Below are positions 8,070 through 17,845 of a stretch of DNA of 64,000 nucleotides, piece by piece. Both the position numbers and the translations under genes were made by a program. The stretch covers positions 1-64,000 of the forward strand of contig NZ_JAIVFT010000017.1 in assembly GCF_020829665.1 (NCBI RefSeq), read 5' to 3'. Within the stretch, counting starts at the first letter, position 1. Each line of letters begins with the position of its first letter. Source of the stretch: Nostoc sp. CHAB 5824 (GTDB taxonomy: Bacteria; Cyanobacteriota; Cyanobacteriia; Cyanobacteriales; Nostocaceae). The notes under the pieces are model-generated. The model did no database searches. It was not told the DNA's origin and saw nothing but the letters and a program-made list of their open reading frames with translations.

Positions 8070-9038
8070 TTAAAAATACCGGCGACGGACGGAATATCGC
8101 AAATAACGATAAATGAGCCAGGCTAAAACTCCAAAAAAGAGATTTAGAAAAAAACGATTAAATATAAACCACAAAATATCAGTATCCAAAAGCTTCAACG
8201 GACTTAAGGGACTAAGAATCTTTGCTAAGAGAAATAGCCCAAAAATAGCATTTCCACCCAGCACAAGGGCAAACAGCACTAAACTTCTCTGCCAGTAACG
8301 TTGTTGGGGTGTATAGCCTGAGATCAGGGTAATGGCGGGTTTGCCTTGCACTTTTCGCAGTAATTGTTCGAGTCGCCAAAACATCCACAATAGAAACGGA
8401 AATAAACCATAGCTAAGTAAACGTAGGGGTAGCGAGTAACGCCAAGCACTAGATAGGACATTAACTAGGGCATGACAGATTACAGAATTTACCCAAGCCC
8501 TAAAAATGAACTTTTTGTCTCGATTTAACCGAGTGTTGGAGGAAATATAGATTTCTAAGGCATATCCCCAAGGCGCAGAGAACATGACGTGGACTGGTGT
8601 GCCGATAGTACGGTCAAGAATTGATGCTGTACCGTGGAAAAGATAAACCCAGTTCTCTTCGGCAGTAAATCCGAGGGCAACGGCTATGGTGAAGATGAAA
8701 ACGTTAGAGTGAGGTAATCGATGCCTGCGTTGTAGATAGCAGGTTGGGACAACAATCGCTGCCAACTTGCAGCCTTCTTCAATTGAACCTACTTCCACAA
8801 ACTGCTGTAAGGCTATACCAGGAAGCGATTGCTTGATCTGATTCCAGTCTACAACCCTGTTGGCTACAATTTCAAAAATCCATTCGAGGCTAAGGGCTAA
8901 GATACCAGATATTGCCCCGATGATAAAGAACATCAGCAACTTTAATAGAGGTGGGGCAGATGGTACTCGACAGTAATAGTAGCCTAGCAGCAGCAAAGGT
9001 GGTATTGCTGCCCACAGTATTAGAGAAAAATCAACCAC
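8070..9038 (-). CDS. PrsW-family intramembrane protease
   Basis: The 322-residue polytopic membrane protein has about seven or eight hydrophobic helices. The PrsW signatures are present: EExxK (E87-E88, K91 in SIEEGCKL), the FTAEEN motif (124-129) and a later His in PVHVMFSAPWG. In this family these Glu and His residues form the active site of a glutamic or metal-type membrane protease; Bacillus PrsW cleaves an anti-sigma factor. The start overlaps the end of the methyltransferase gene by eight bases, so the two are very likely translationally coupled. The substrate is unknown, and no sigma or anti-sigma pair lies nearby. Confidence 0.8.
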   Translation of the reverse strand: MVDFSLILWAAIPPLLLLGYYYCRVPSAPPLLKLLMFFIIGAISGILALSLEWIFEIVANRVVDWNQIKQSLPGIALQQFVEVGSIEEGCKLAAIVVPTCYLQRRHRLPHSNVFIFTIAVALGFTAEENWVYLFHGTASILDRTIGTPVHVMFSAPWGYALEIYISSNTRLNRDKKFIFRAWVNSVICHALVNVLSSAWRYSLPLRLLSYGLFPFLLWMFWRLEQLLRKVQGKPAITLISGYTPQQRYWQRSLVLFALVLGGNAIFGLFLLAKILSPLSPLKLLDTDILWFIFNRFFLNLFFGVLAWLIYRYLRYSVRRRYF

Positions 9039-9954
9039 TCACTTGAGCAATCACTGTACGGTGACGGTGGGTATTGTGAGTGATAGTGGGAGTTTGAAAA
9101 CCCGCTTCAACAATAGTTTGCTCAATATCCAAAGCAAAATATTCATCTAAATAAGGTTCAGTACTTTTGAGCAAAGTCAAAATGTAAGCTGGCATTTTCT
9201 TGTAAACTTCAGATTTGGGGTTCATGTCCATAATTGCCAAGTAGCCGCCCGGACGCAGCACGCGCCGCATTTCAGCTAAAATTTGTTGGGTTGCCGACTG
9301 CGGTAATTCGTGGCACATCAGGAAAATAGAAACTAAATCAAATGAGGCATCAGGTAGCCCAGTAGATTCAGCTTGGGCATGAAGCCAGTTTATTTTAGCT
9401 TGACGTTGTTGTGCGCGGTAATTGGCAACGGCTAAGAAGTAGGGAGATAAGTCTAAGCCTGTGATTTTGCTATGGGGATAAATTTCTTGCATGGCAAAGG
9501 TACTCAAGCCTACACTACATCCTACATCTAAGATGTCTTGTGGCTCGTTGGGGATTTGACTTTTCAGGATATTGTGGTAACTTCGTCGCAGCATGGGATC
9601 GCCTTGCGCTTCTTCAGCGCCCTGCCAAATCTTAGCGTGGACAGCGTAAGCAGCAGGTTCTACCTCAAAAGCGGCTTTCCAACTCAGATTTCCGGTTTCG
9701 TAGGCATGGAATGAGGTGACGTAGTAATCGGGGTAGGAAAGCTGAGGATTTTGTACTTGAGCTAGATCAGCCCTCCAATCACGCGCCTGTAGTGTCTCGA
9801 CTTCTTGCGTCCAGGGCACGCCAATCCTTTCAGCACGTTTAATCATCATTTGTCTAGCTTGATGTTTGGCTAGATTGGCTAAAGGTTTGATTGCCAGTAC
9901 GCCATTTACCAAGCGCGAAGCGAAACCAGGAGTGGTATTTACAGCAGCGGTCAT
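9031..9954 (-). CDS. Class I SAM-dependent methyltransferase
   Basis: This is a 307-residue protein. The Rossmann-type methyltransferase domain spans about residues 135-260: motif I LDVGCSVG, acidic end of strand 2 in TGLDLSP, motif III-like SFDLVSIFLMCHE and motif post-I MRRVLRPGGYLAIMD. This is the Methyltransf_11 type. The 130-residue N-terminal region (DWRADLAQVQNPQLSYPDYY, SFHAYETGNLSW) is typical of a cyanobacterial subgroup with unknown substrate. The N terminus has no signal peptide. It is the first gene of a two-gene unit with the PrsW-like protease. The acceptor could be a small molecule, lipid or quinone; the sequence does not decide. Confidence 0.85.
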   Translation of the reverse strand: MTAAVNTTPGFASRLVNGVLAIKPLANLAKHQARQMMIKRAERIGVPWTQEVETLQARDWRADLAQVQNPQLSYPDYYVTSFHAYETGNLSWKAAFEVEPAAYAVHAKIWQGAEEAQGDPMLRRSYHNILKSQIPNEPQDILDVGCSVGLSTFAMQEIYPHSKITGLDLSPYFLAVANYRAQQRQAKINWLHAQAESTGLPDASFDLVSIFLMCHELPQSATQQILAEMRRVLRPGGYLAIMDMNPKSEVYKKMPAYILTLLKSTEPYLDEYFALDIEQTIVEAGFQTPTITHNTHRHRTVIAQVSG

Positions 9955-10288
9955 AAATCAGTTTGCATTTAACAGCCTTTTCTACTTATGACATACTTGC
10001 TAGACGGCAGTCTAGAAATAAATTGAATTGTATAACGGCAGCCTACCTACCCTCACTCGCAAATGAAAATTAATGTTATAAAAGTTTGATATTTGGAGAT
10101 CAACGCGATTCATTTTTTTAGAAGGTCGCGCTAATGTCCAATTTATCTTCATCAGAACAGAACTATGTATTGAAGATTAGTGAGAGTTCGATAGTTAATA
10201 AAATCTATCTCAACAGAGACGGAGAAAATTTCCTCCCTGCGTTACTGCGTCTCACTATCTTTGCGTCCTTTTCCCAATGTCCCATTCC
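9955..10288. other. Gene-free stretch between a divergent start and a converging gene end
   Basis: The 334 bases hold no convincing gene. The part next to 9954 should carry the promoter of the methyltransferase/protease unit. Around 10210-10280 the sequence is C/T-rich. A plus-strand frame from 10134 runs into the antisense of the DUF3352 gene and is not credible. Confidence 0.5.
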
Positions 10289-11959
10289 TTATTTTGCAGT
10301 ATTCGGCTTGAGAGCTAACAACATCTCCAATTCACTGGTAGATTTATCAGGGCTATTAGCAGTAAAACCAAGACCACGAATGGAACCCAGGATGGTGATA
10401 GTATTGGGGTCAGATGAAATTAAACTCTTGATCAAGGGCACAGTTTTAGTTTTGTCCATATCCAGGTAGAAATAGCCGCCGTTGGGCTTTTGCAAAGAAC
10501 CAGTAACGGCTTTAAAGGCATCACTATTGTCGAGAGATAGATTTTTGCGATCGCCAAGTGCGTCAGCAACTGGGCCACCAAGAGCTACAAATACAGTATC
10601 TTGATCCAGCCAACCATGCGCCAATAAAGCTCCCTGTCGGGGGATTTGCCATTCAGTTACGTCTTTCCCACCGACATTTTTATTGGCGATATTGATTTGT
10701 TGGGTTTTGGCGAGGGTATCTAATTTCGTCAAGGTGGCTTCGGCAGTTTTGCGATCGCTAGTATCAAATACTAAAGCACCTCCAAAACCAACACTTGCTA
10801 ACACCCCTTGATTGGATGGAATCGCACCAAAGGCAAATTCCCCATTCATCCAGCCAAAAATATCTTTATCCAGGTCAATATTGACAAATTTCAGTTGTCC
10901 TCGCACCTGTTCAAGAGCTTGCTTCATTTCTGGATAATCTTTTGACTGTTGTACTAGCGTTTCCCAGCCACGGCTGATGCCATTTCCGCTAACCAGAGCA
11001 AAGGTATCAGTAGGAAATTGCCCGACTATATTTCCAGGACTTGATTGATACTGAAATTTATTTAGTTGCGGATCTAAATTGGCGATCGCTTTTACCCGCA
11101 CTCCCGCATCATCAACACCAACACCCGCTACCACAGATTTTATCTGCTTCAGTTGCGTCAAGGCTTGTGGAGGTAACTGCTTTGCCTGCGGACTTCCGGC
11201 TGCTAATTGCTGTACCATACCTGCATAGTCTGGTACATAAATTTGGGCAAGGCTGTTTTTGACATCCACTCCTCTGTTGAGAATATTGCTTGCACCTTCT
11301 TTATTGGCAAAAGAAGATTGTCCTTTAAAGGTGTCAATTGCTTTTTCTACAGCTTGCTTTTCGGGTGCTAATACTAAGTGACTATTATTTAAAACTACGC
11401 TATATGTCGGCTTGCCATTTTCTGTAGTTTCTATAATTTTTTGACCTTTATAGTCAGATTCCTGAAATTTTACTCCTTTTTGTGACTTTAACTTGTTAGC
11501 AAAATTTAAGGCGCTAAGTTTGTCCTTGATTCCCACTACTATCAGGATATTTGATTCTTGCTGTACATTGATTGGTGCATTAGGTGCTTTCAACTGCGTC
11601 GGTTTAACAGGATTTGGTGGCAGTACAGCAATCATTACACTACCAGCCCAAGGCTTTATGTCTTTTTCATAAGAAACGTTACTGTCACTGAACATTTGCT
11701 TATTGAAATTTTCCAGACCTTTTGCCACTAACTTTTGTGCTTCTGGAGTGCCAAACTGCTGTAACTTTGCCCAGGCTTGAGAGTTAGTAGTAATATAAGT
11801 TGCCATCAATGCTGTTGAAGGTACTACTTTAGCGCTGCCTAGAGCGTCTGAGCTACCTCCTGATGGGCCTTTAAAATACGTATAAGCCGCTATACTCCCC
11901 GCTATAACTACAGCAGCACCAACAGCAGGAATCAAAAACTTGGATTTACTTTCAGGCAT
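10289..11959 (-). CDS. DUF3352-family membrane-anchored protein
   Basis: The protein has 556 residues. A short N-terminal cytoplasmic piece (MPESKSKF) is followed by one transmembrane helix (about residues 9-28) and a long soluble region, probably on the outer or lumenal face. The body has the DUF3352 pattern widespread in cyanobacteria (VPSTALMATYITTNSQAW near the start, then VVGIKDKLSALNFANKL). It shows two alternating repeats with ALVSGNGISRGW-like and GGYFYLDMDKTK segments and ends with RGLGFTANSPDKSTSELEMLLALK. The start is the first Met, after a leader containing GAGGAT. No function is established for the family to my knowledge. It is monocistronic, with 655 bases upstream. Confidence 0.8.
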   Translation of the reverse strand: MPESKSKFLIPAVGAAVVIAGSIAAYTYFKGPSGGSSDALGSAKVVPSTALMATYITTNSQAWAKLQQFGTPEAQKLVAKGLENFNKQMFSDSNVSYEKDIKPWAGSVMIAVLPPNPVKPTQLKAPNAPINVQQESNILIVVGIKDKLSALNFANKLKSQKGVKFQESDYKGQKIIETTENGKPTYSVVLNNSHLVLAPEKQAVEKAIDTFKGQSSFANKEGASNILNRGVDVKNSLAQIYVPDYAGMVQQLAAGSPQAKQLPPQALTQLKQIKSVVAGVGVDDAGVRVKAIANLDPQLNKFQYQSSPGNIVGQFPTDTFALVSGNGISRGWETLVQQSKDYPEMKQALEQVRGQLKFVNIDLDKDIFGWMNGEFAFGAIPSNQGVLASVGFGGALVFDTSDRKTAEATLTKLDTLAKTQQINIANKNVGGKDVTEWQIPRQGALLAHGWLDQDTVFVALGGPVADALGDRKNLSLDNSDAFKAVTGSLQKPNGGYFYLDMDKTKTVPLIKSLISSDPNTITILGSIRGLGFTANSPDKSTSELEMLLALKPNTAK

Positions 11960-12614
11960 TTTGTTATCCTCTTTTGCTCAGATTGTCACCGAGATTTATA
12001 CAAGTGTCATTGTAGAGTTTTCGGATTTATTAATAATTTCCGCTCATTGATCGGTATTTACTGATAAAATTAGTAGTCCTATAAGCTAGAAGTCTAAAGT
12101 AATTACTCTAAAAAATACTTCAAGGGAATGAGGAGCGAATCGGTAAATGATATGCTGTTCATCTTAAACAAAATAGCCTGCTCAACAGAGGCAAGCTATC
12201 CTAAGTTATAGAACTCCTGTCTGATTTCTGAACAAGATTTAAGATAAAACCCTCATAAAAGGGGCTTTTCAGTCTCAGTATGTTTTCAAAAATCAAATCG
12301 GAGTCCTATATAAGAATAATTAGGAGTATTTGTACTTGAAATCTATCGAGGTGCAAGAGACTCTTGACTTGATGACAAAAAAGTGCAAAACATCAGGAAA
12401 AGTAAATGCGGGAGGGATATGGAAAAAAGTCCAAGGATCGGCTACCGACCTTCGGAAGTTCGGGTGAGATTAACTTCAATCCCCCAATCCCAAAGGGGAG
12501 TTCTCAGCTCCATAATGCCCTGTTGATTTGGGGAATACATTAAAACAACCCTATTTTGCTTAATTACGTCCAGCCAAGCCAGACTTTTCAGGATTACAAG
12601 GTCAGTAAGGATCA
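11960..12614. other. Gene-free divergent promoter region
   Basis: The 655 bases between the DUF3352 and aminopeptidase starts should hold both promoters. No credible gene was seen. A roughly 50-base block (12265-12316) recurs at 35189-35240. Confidence 0.5.
12265..12316 (+). repeat. Dispersed sequence block, copy 1
   Basis: The core TTTTCAAAAATCAAATC starting at 12283 is identical to 35208-35224. Similarity continues downstream (GGAGTCCTATAT against TGATTCCCATAT) and about 18 bases upstream (CTTTTCAGTC against ATCTTTCAGTC). It is not palindromic. Confidence 0.5.
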
Positions 12615-15206
12615 ATGTCGAAGTCTTATTTTGATACAGATAATAACGGACACAAACCTTTTGAGTTACCGGGAGCAAGACCACACTACAACCCCGATCG
12701 CCCCGGACAGGTAGAGCATATTTTTCTCGATCTTAGCTTGGATATCCCAAAGCTTTGCTATCAAGGTAGTTGTAGCATTCGCCTCTTGCCAATCCGTAAT
12801 GGCATTGACCGTTTGACTTTGGATGCTGTCAACCTGAATATCGAGTCTGTACAGGTGGACGAGGTGCCACAAAATTTTGACTACAACGGGGAACAGGTTT
12901 CTATCCAACTTTCTGAGGCTACCCAAATTGGTAAACGCTTGCTGATTGCGATCGCCTACTCAGTGGCAAAACCGCAACGCGGTATTTACTTTATTCAACC
13001 AGACAAGCACTACCCAAACAAGCCTACTCAAGTTTGGACTCAAGGAGAAGACGAAGACTCTCGCTTCTGGTTCCCCTGTTTTGACTATCCAGGACAACTA
13101 TCTACTTCAGAAATTCGCGTTCGTGTCCCCAACCCTCTCGTTGCGATTTCTAACGGCGAATTAATTGACACCACAGAAGATGGTGATTACAAAATCTACC
13201 ATTGGTCACAGCAACAAGTTCATCCTACCTACTTGATGACTTTGGCAATAGGTGACTTTGCCGAAATTCAGGATGAGTGGAATGGGAAACCAGTTACCTA
13301 CTACGTAGAAAAAGGACGGGAGGAAGATGCTAAACGCAGCATGGGCAAAACTCCCCGCATGATCGAATTTTTGAGCCAAAAGTATGGCTATCCATATCCT
13401 TTCCCCAAATACGCCCAGGTTTGCGTTGATGACTTCATCTTTGGCGGGATGGAAAACACCTCCACAACATTGTTAACAGATAGATGTTTGCTGGATGAAC
13501 GCGCTGCTTTAGATAACCGCAATACCGAAAGTTTAGTCGTCCACGAACTCGCGCACCAGTGGTTTGGTGATTTGGTGGTGATTAAGCATTGGTCTCATGC
13601 TTGGATAAAGGAAGGGATGGCTTCCTATTCTGAAGTGATATGGACAGAACAGGAATATAGTCTAGAAGAAGCAGCTTACTATCGTTTATTAGAAGCTCGT
13701 CGTTACATTAGTGAAGATAGCAGCCGCTATCGTCGCCCGATGGTAACGCATGTTTATCGAGAAGCTATTGAACTTTACGATCGCCACATCTACGAAAAAG
13801 GGTCTTGTGTTTATCACATGATTCGGGCCCACTTAGGAGATGAATTGTTTTGGCAAGCAATCCAAACATTTGTTCAAGATAATGCCCACAAAACCGTAGA
13901 AACAGTAGACTTACTCAGGGCGATTGAAAAGGCTACTGGACATAATCTTTTATTCCTCTTTGACCAATACGTTTATCGTGGTGGTCATCCCGATTTTAAA
14001 GTAGCTTACTCTTGGGATGGGGATGCTAAATTAGCAAAAATTACGGTAACTCAAACCCAAGCTGCTGAAGCTAAAAATGGCAGTAAGGATTTATTTGATT
14101 TAAAAATACCTATCGGTTTTGGCTATACGCAACAGGAAGAATCGATAAAACTGAAAACTTTCACAGTACGGGTAAATGAACGTGAACAAAGTTTCTACTT
14201 TCCCTTAGAAAATAAGCCCCAATTTATCAGTTTTGATGTTGGGAATAATTACCTAAAAACAGTAACTTTAGAGTATCCAATCTCAGAGTTAAAAGCACAG
14301 TTAGAATTTGATTCTGACCCGATTTCGCGCATCTATGCAGCAGAAGCTTTAGCAAAAAAAGGCGGGTTAGAAGCGACAAAAGCACTATCTGCGGCGCTCA
14401 AAAATGACCCATTGTGGGGTGTGCGTGTGGAAGCGGCGAAACAACTAGCCCAAATTAATTTAGATCAAGCCTTTGATGGCTTAGTTCTTGGGTTAAAAGA
14501 TAAAAATGCTTACGTGCGACGATCTGTAGTGGAAGCACTTGCTCAAATTAAAACTGCTGAAAGCTATAAAGTTGTGAGAGGGTTAGTACAAAAGGGCGAT
14601 CCTAGCTACTATGTGGAAGCAACAGCTTCTCGTGTGATCGGGGCGATTGCATCTGCAAACTTGGAAGAAAAACCCAAGGAAGACAAGGCATTAAAGTTGT
14701 TGAAATCGGTTTTAGAAGAGAAGGCGAGTTGGAATGAAGTAGTGCGGAGTGGTGCAGTTGCTGGTTTAGCTGAATTCAAAACCTCCGAAGCAGCCTTAAA
14801 TCTGTTAATCGAATACACCAAACTCGGTGTACCACAACCCCTACGTTTAGCCACAATTCGCGCTTTAGGAAAAATTTCTGTAGGTCAAAGTCCGGTTAAT
14901 TTGGAACGGATTTTAGAAAAATTAACAGAACTAGCCAAAGAAACCTTCTTTTTAACACAAGTGGCGGTAGCAGCAGCATTAGGACAAATGGAAACACCCA
15001 AAGCAGTGGGGATTTTGCGATCGCTAGCTGAACAAACAGCCGATGGGCGTGTACGTCGCTATGCTGAAGAAGAAATTTCTAAGGTGCAAAAGAATATTGG
15101 TTCAGAAAAAACCCTGCGTCAATTGCGTGAAGATTTCGACCAACTCAAACAACAAAACCAAGAATTGAGAAGCCGTTTAGAAAACTTAGAGGCAAAATCT
15201 AAATAG
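12615..15206 (+). CDS. M1-family metallo-aminopeptidase with C-terminal HEAT repeats
   Basis: The 863-residue protein starts with the N-terminal beta domain. The catalytic thermolysin-like domain has the exopeptidase motif FGGMENTS, the zinc motif HELAH (residues about 310-314) and the third ligand Glu about 19 residues later in WIKEGMASY. The family trims N-terminal residues from peptides. From about residue 565 the chain turns into PBS/HEAT-like helical repeats (ISRIYAAEALAKKGG, DPLWGVRVEAAKQLA, NAYVRRSVVEALAQI, and more). It ends in a coiled coil (LRQLREDFDQLKQQNQELR). AAGGA precedes the ATG by four bases. The HEAT extension resembles that of cyanobacterial aminopeptidase N homologues. There is no signal peptide, so it is probably cytosolic. 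Confidence 0.92.
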   Translation: MSKSYFDTDNNGHKPFELPGARPHYNPDRPGQVEHIFLDLSLDIPKLCYQGSCSIRLLPIRNGIDRLTLDAVNLNIESVQVDEVPQNFDYNGEQVSIQLSEATQIGKRLLIAIAYSVAKPQRGIYFIQPDKHYPNKPTQVWTQGEDEDSRFWFPCFDYPGQLSTSEIRVRVPNPLVAISNGELIDTTEDGDYKIYHWSQQQVHPTYLMTLAIGDFAEIQDEWNGKPVTYYVEKGREEDAKRSMGKTPRMIEFLSQKYGYPYPFPKYAQVCVDDFIFGGMENTSTTLLTDRCLLDERAALDNRNTESLVVHELAHQWFGDLVVIKHWSHAWIKEGMASYSEVIWTEQEYSLEEAAYYRLLEARRYISEDSSRYRRPMVTHVYREAIELYDRHIYEKGSCVYHMIRAHLGDELFWQAIQTFVQDNAHKTVETVDLLRAIEKATGHNLLFLFDQYVYRGGHPDFKVAYSWDGDAKLAKITVTQTQAAEAKNGSKDLFDLKIPIGFGYTQQEESIKLKTFTVRVNEREQSFYFPLENKPQFISFDVGNNYLKTVTLEYPISELKAQLEFDSDPISRIYAAEALAKKGGLEATKALSAALKNDPLWGVRVEAAKQLAQINLDQAFDGLVLGLKDKNAYVRRSVVEALAQIKTAESYKVVRGLVQKGDPSYYVEATASRVIGAIASANLEEKPKEDKALKLLKSVLEEKASWNEVVRSGAVAGLAEFKTSEAALNLLIEYTKLGVPQPLRLATIRALGKISVGQSPVNLERILEKLTELAKETFFLTQVAVAAALGQMETPKAVGILRSLAEQTADGRVRRYAEEEISKVQKNIGSEKTLRQLREDFDQLKQQNQELRSRLENLEAKSK

Positions 15207-15425
15207 CACTACACGATCATTAAAAGTAGCTAATTGGTAATTGGTAATTGTGACAAAATCACTACCAATTACCAAATTTATAGCAATTATAAATAATTAT
15301 GTTATGAGTCGCGGGTTGATTCTTCGACCTAACTATACAATTCTAGGACTAGTACAGCACGGCGTAAATAAACCATTATCGTTACCCACATTTTTTTAAC
15401 AGTCAAAGTGTCGCGCTCATCCGAT

Positions 15426-15696
15426 ATTCCACCCAGAACTTAAGTTCTGGGCTGATAGCTAAAGTCCACTCAAGTGGACTGAAATTTTCCCTTTTACATA
15501 TAGCTTTTCCTAATCAAATGAGGTACATCAGAGCAAGCGAGGAGCTTGCTCTTAGAGGGGGTTGGGGGTGGGATTCTATACTTACTCAACTGAGAACCGC
15601 TATAAGAATAGCCTTCTACATGGTTGAAAATTTTGTATTTAGTCCTCTTGAGAGGACTTTAGCTATTAGCCTTGGAATTTATTCCGAGGCGGGAAT
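15426..15696. mobile_element. MITE-like element with 60-bp terminal inverted repeats
   Basis: Left arm 15426-15485 and right arm 15637-15696 are imperfect inverted copies of each other. Each contains two small palindromes, and the palindromes covary: AGAACTTAAGTTCT on the left matches GGAATAAATTCC on the right, and GTCCACTCAAGTGGAC matches GTCCTCTCAAGAGGAC. Both arms share ATAGCTAAAGTCC. Weaker similarity continues about 30 bases inward. The 151-base centre has no transposase. A short frame at 15518-15760 runs across it and is not credible as a gene. No clear target duplication is visible. The rest of the 15207-15988 gap is AT-rich, with a TAATTGG-type repeat near 15230-15280. Confidence 0.65.
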
Positions 15697-15988
15697 GGTA
15701 ACAAAGATTAAATCCAAGCCAGTAATAGTACTATTACTCCATATAACTGTTAGTAAATAAAGTTACTTACTATCGCAGTTGATTTAAATTTGCATAATTC
15801 AGACATAGGTAAATATTTATATTTTTATAAACAATGGTTAAGAAAAAATAAAATCATCTAAAAGTTGGATAAGTAGTTGTAGTTTTATAAAGTATAATTA
15901 AGAAAAAGATAAACAAATATTAGGCAGTAACATAAGCTAAAATCAACGCGAACAGTATCCCAAAAGGGTAGAGTTCTAATTGTTTTAG

Positions 15989-17809
15989 ATGAAAGACTAC
16001 CGCTATCCTGAACTTGCAACGAACTTGTGGGTTAGGAAAAAAACAATCATCGTAAATTTTTCAGTTGAAGAGGCAAATAAAGGCGTGGGTCAGTATCAAC
16101 CTGCTCTGCTAAAACTCTATAATCCAGAGGCGATCGCTCGCTACTATAGTTACCGTCCCTGGCTAGCCTGGGGGAGACTCCTAAGAATTATCTCCTCTTT
16201 TGCGGGATTTCTATTCAGTCTGAAATGGGACGAATGGCAAGATAAAGTTGAGCAGAACAAGGGTAAACGGGCTATCCAGTTGCGAGAACTGCTCACCCGC
16301 CTCGGCCCGACTTTTATTAAAGTTGGTCAAGCCCTCTCTACCAGGCCTGACCTCATACGTAAGGATTTTCTAGAAGAACTGGTGAAGTTACAAGACCAGT
16401 TACCACCTTTCGATAATGCGATCGCTTACCAAATTATCGAAACTGAACTAGATAGTCCAATTCATGAAAATTTTAGCGAACTGTCACCTAACCCAGTAGC
16501 TGCTGCTAGCTTGGGTCAAGTATATCGTGGTCGTCTGATAAGTGGGGAAGAAGTTGCAGTTAAGGTGCAACGCCCCAACTTACGCCCGATTCTCACACGC
16601 GACCTCTATCTATTGCGATGGGCGGCGGGTTGGGTAGCTCCCTGGTTACCCCTCAATCTCGGTCACGACCTAACTTTAATTGTGGACGAGTTTGGTACGA
16701 AGTTATTTGAAGAAATCGACTATATAAATGAAGGTCGCAACGCCGAAAAATTTGCTAGCAACTTCCGCAACGATCCGCAAGTTAAAGTTCCAGGAATTTA
16801 CTGGCGTTATACCAATACCCACGTTTTAACCCTGGAATGGATTAACGGTTTTAAGCTGACAGATACTCAACGCATTCAAGAAGCAGGTTTAGATCCAGAG
16901 GCAATTATCCAAATTGGCGTTACCTCAGGATTGCAACAGCTGTTGGAACACGGCTTCTTCCATGCTGACCCTCATCCCGGCAATTTGTTTGCTGTGCCCG
17001 ATGGTCGTATGGCTTATATTGACTTCGGCATGATGGATCAGTTGGAGGAAACTACCAAAGAAACACTGGTGGATGCGCTAGTGCATTTGGTGAATAAAGA
17101 CTACACCGACTTAGCCGAAGATTTTGTAAAACTAGGATTTCTCACTCCAGACACGAATATTTGCCCGATTGTGCCAGCATTAGAAGCGGTGCTGGGAAAC
17201 GCCATTGGCAAAAATGTCAAGGATTTTAACTTCAAAACTATTACCGATGAATTCTCGGAACTGATGTACGAATATCCTTTCCGAGTGCCGGCGAAGTTTG
17301 CTTTGATTATTCGTTCCTTGGTGACTCAAGAAGGTATTGCCCTAAGCCTCAACCCAGATTTCAAAATTGTTGAAGTGGGTTATCCCTACATAGCACGGCG
17401 GTTGCTGACAGGGGAATCACCGGAATTACGGCGACGATTATTGAATGTATTATTTAAAGATGGTAAATTCCAGTGGCAGCGCTTAGAAAATTTGATTGCG
17501 ATCGCTCGTAGTGATAACAACTTTGATGTATTGCCCACAGCCCAGATGGGGTTCCAATATCTAATGTCGGAAGAAGGTAAGTTTCTCCGGCGACAACTGG
17601 TGCTTGCTCTTACCGAAGATGACCGCCTTCACACCGAAGATGTCCAACGCCTGTGGAACCTGGTTAAAGATGATTTAAAACCGGATCGTTTACTAAATGT
17701 AGCGATCGGCATTCTAACAGACTTATCCAAGGAAGGCGCAGCTGCTATCCTTCCAAAAGCTACATTCCTTACGCCTTTTGCTGGAAATCAGTCAACAAAC
17801 AAAAAGTAA
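15989..17809 (+). CDS. ABC1/AarF/UbiB-family atypical kinase
   Basis: The 606-residue protein has the full set of UbiB motifs. KxGQ is in FIKVGQALSTRPD, the Ala-rich loop is AAASLGQVYRG, VAVKVQRP carries the invariant Lys, and EEIDYINEGRN follows. The catalytic-loop equivalent is FFHADPHPGNLF, and the metal-binding DFG is in YIDFGMMD. These proteins are ATPases or kinases tied to quinone lipid biosynthesis, and plant relatives sit in plastoglobules. Cyanobacteria carry several copies. The C-terminal 150 residues are helical, including a hydrophobic stretch near the end. The exact start is uncertain, since the conserved part begins near GQYQPALLKLYNPEAI. A small membrane-protein gene follows after 36 bases. 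Confidence 0.9.
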   Translation: MKDYRYPELATNLWVRKKTIIVNFSVEEANKGVGQYQPALLKLYNPEAIARYYSYRPWLAWGRLLRIISSFAGFLFSLKWDEWQDKVEQNKGKRAIQLRELLTRLGPTFIKVGQALSTRPDLIRKDFLEELVKLQDQLPPFDNAIAYQIIETELDSPIHENFSELSPNPVAAASLGQVYRGRLISGEEVAVKVQRPNLRPILTRDLYLLRWAAGWVAPWLPLNLGHDLTLIVDEFGTKLFEEIDYINEGRNAEKFASNFRNDPQVKVPGIYWRYTNTHVLTLEWINGFKLTDTQRIQEAGLDPEAIIQIGVTSGLQQLLEHGFFHADPHPGNLFAVPDGRMAYIDFGMMDQLEETTKETLVDALVHLVNKDYTDLAEDFVKLGFLTPDTNICPIVPALEAVLGNAIGKNVKDFNFKTITDEFSELMYEYPFRVPAKFALIIRSLVTQEGIALSLNPDFKIVEVGYPYIARRLLTGESPELRRRLLNVLFKDGKFQWQRLENLIAIARSDNNFDVLPTAQMGFQYLMSEEGKFLRRQLVLALTEDDRLHTEDVQRLWNLVKDDLKPDRLLNVAIGILTDLSKEGAAAILPKATFLTPFAGNQSTNKK

Positions 17810-17845
17810 AAAATCAAAAATCTTTAATATAAATCAGGAGTTTTC

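Noticed and set aside
10134..10469. 111-codon plus-strand frame near the DUF3352 gene
   Set aside because: The second half is the antisense of the well-supported DUF3352 C terminus and the first half is poor in composition; no ribosome-binding site.
15518..15760. 80-codon plus-strand frame
   Set aside because: It crosses the right arm of the MITE-like element and shows no protein-like pattern.
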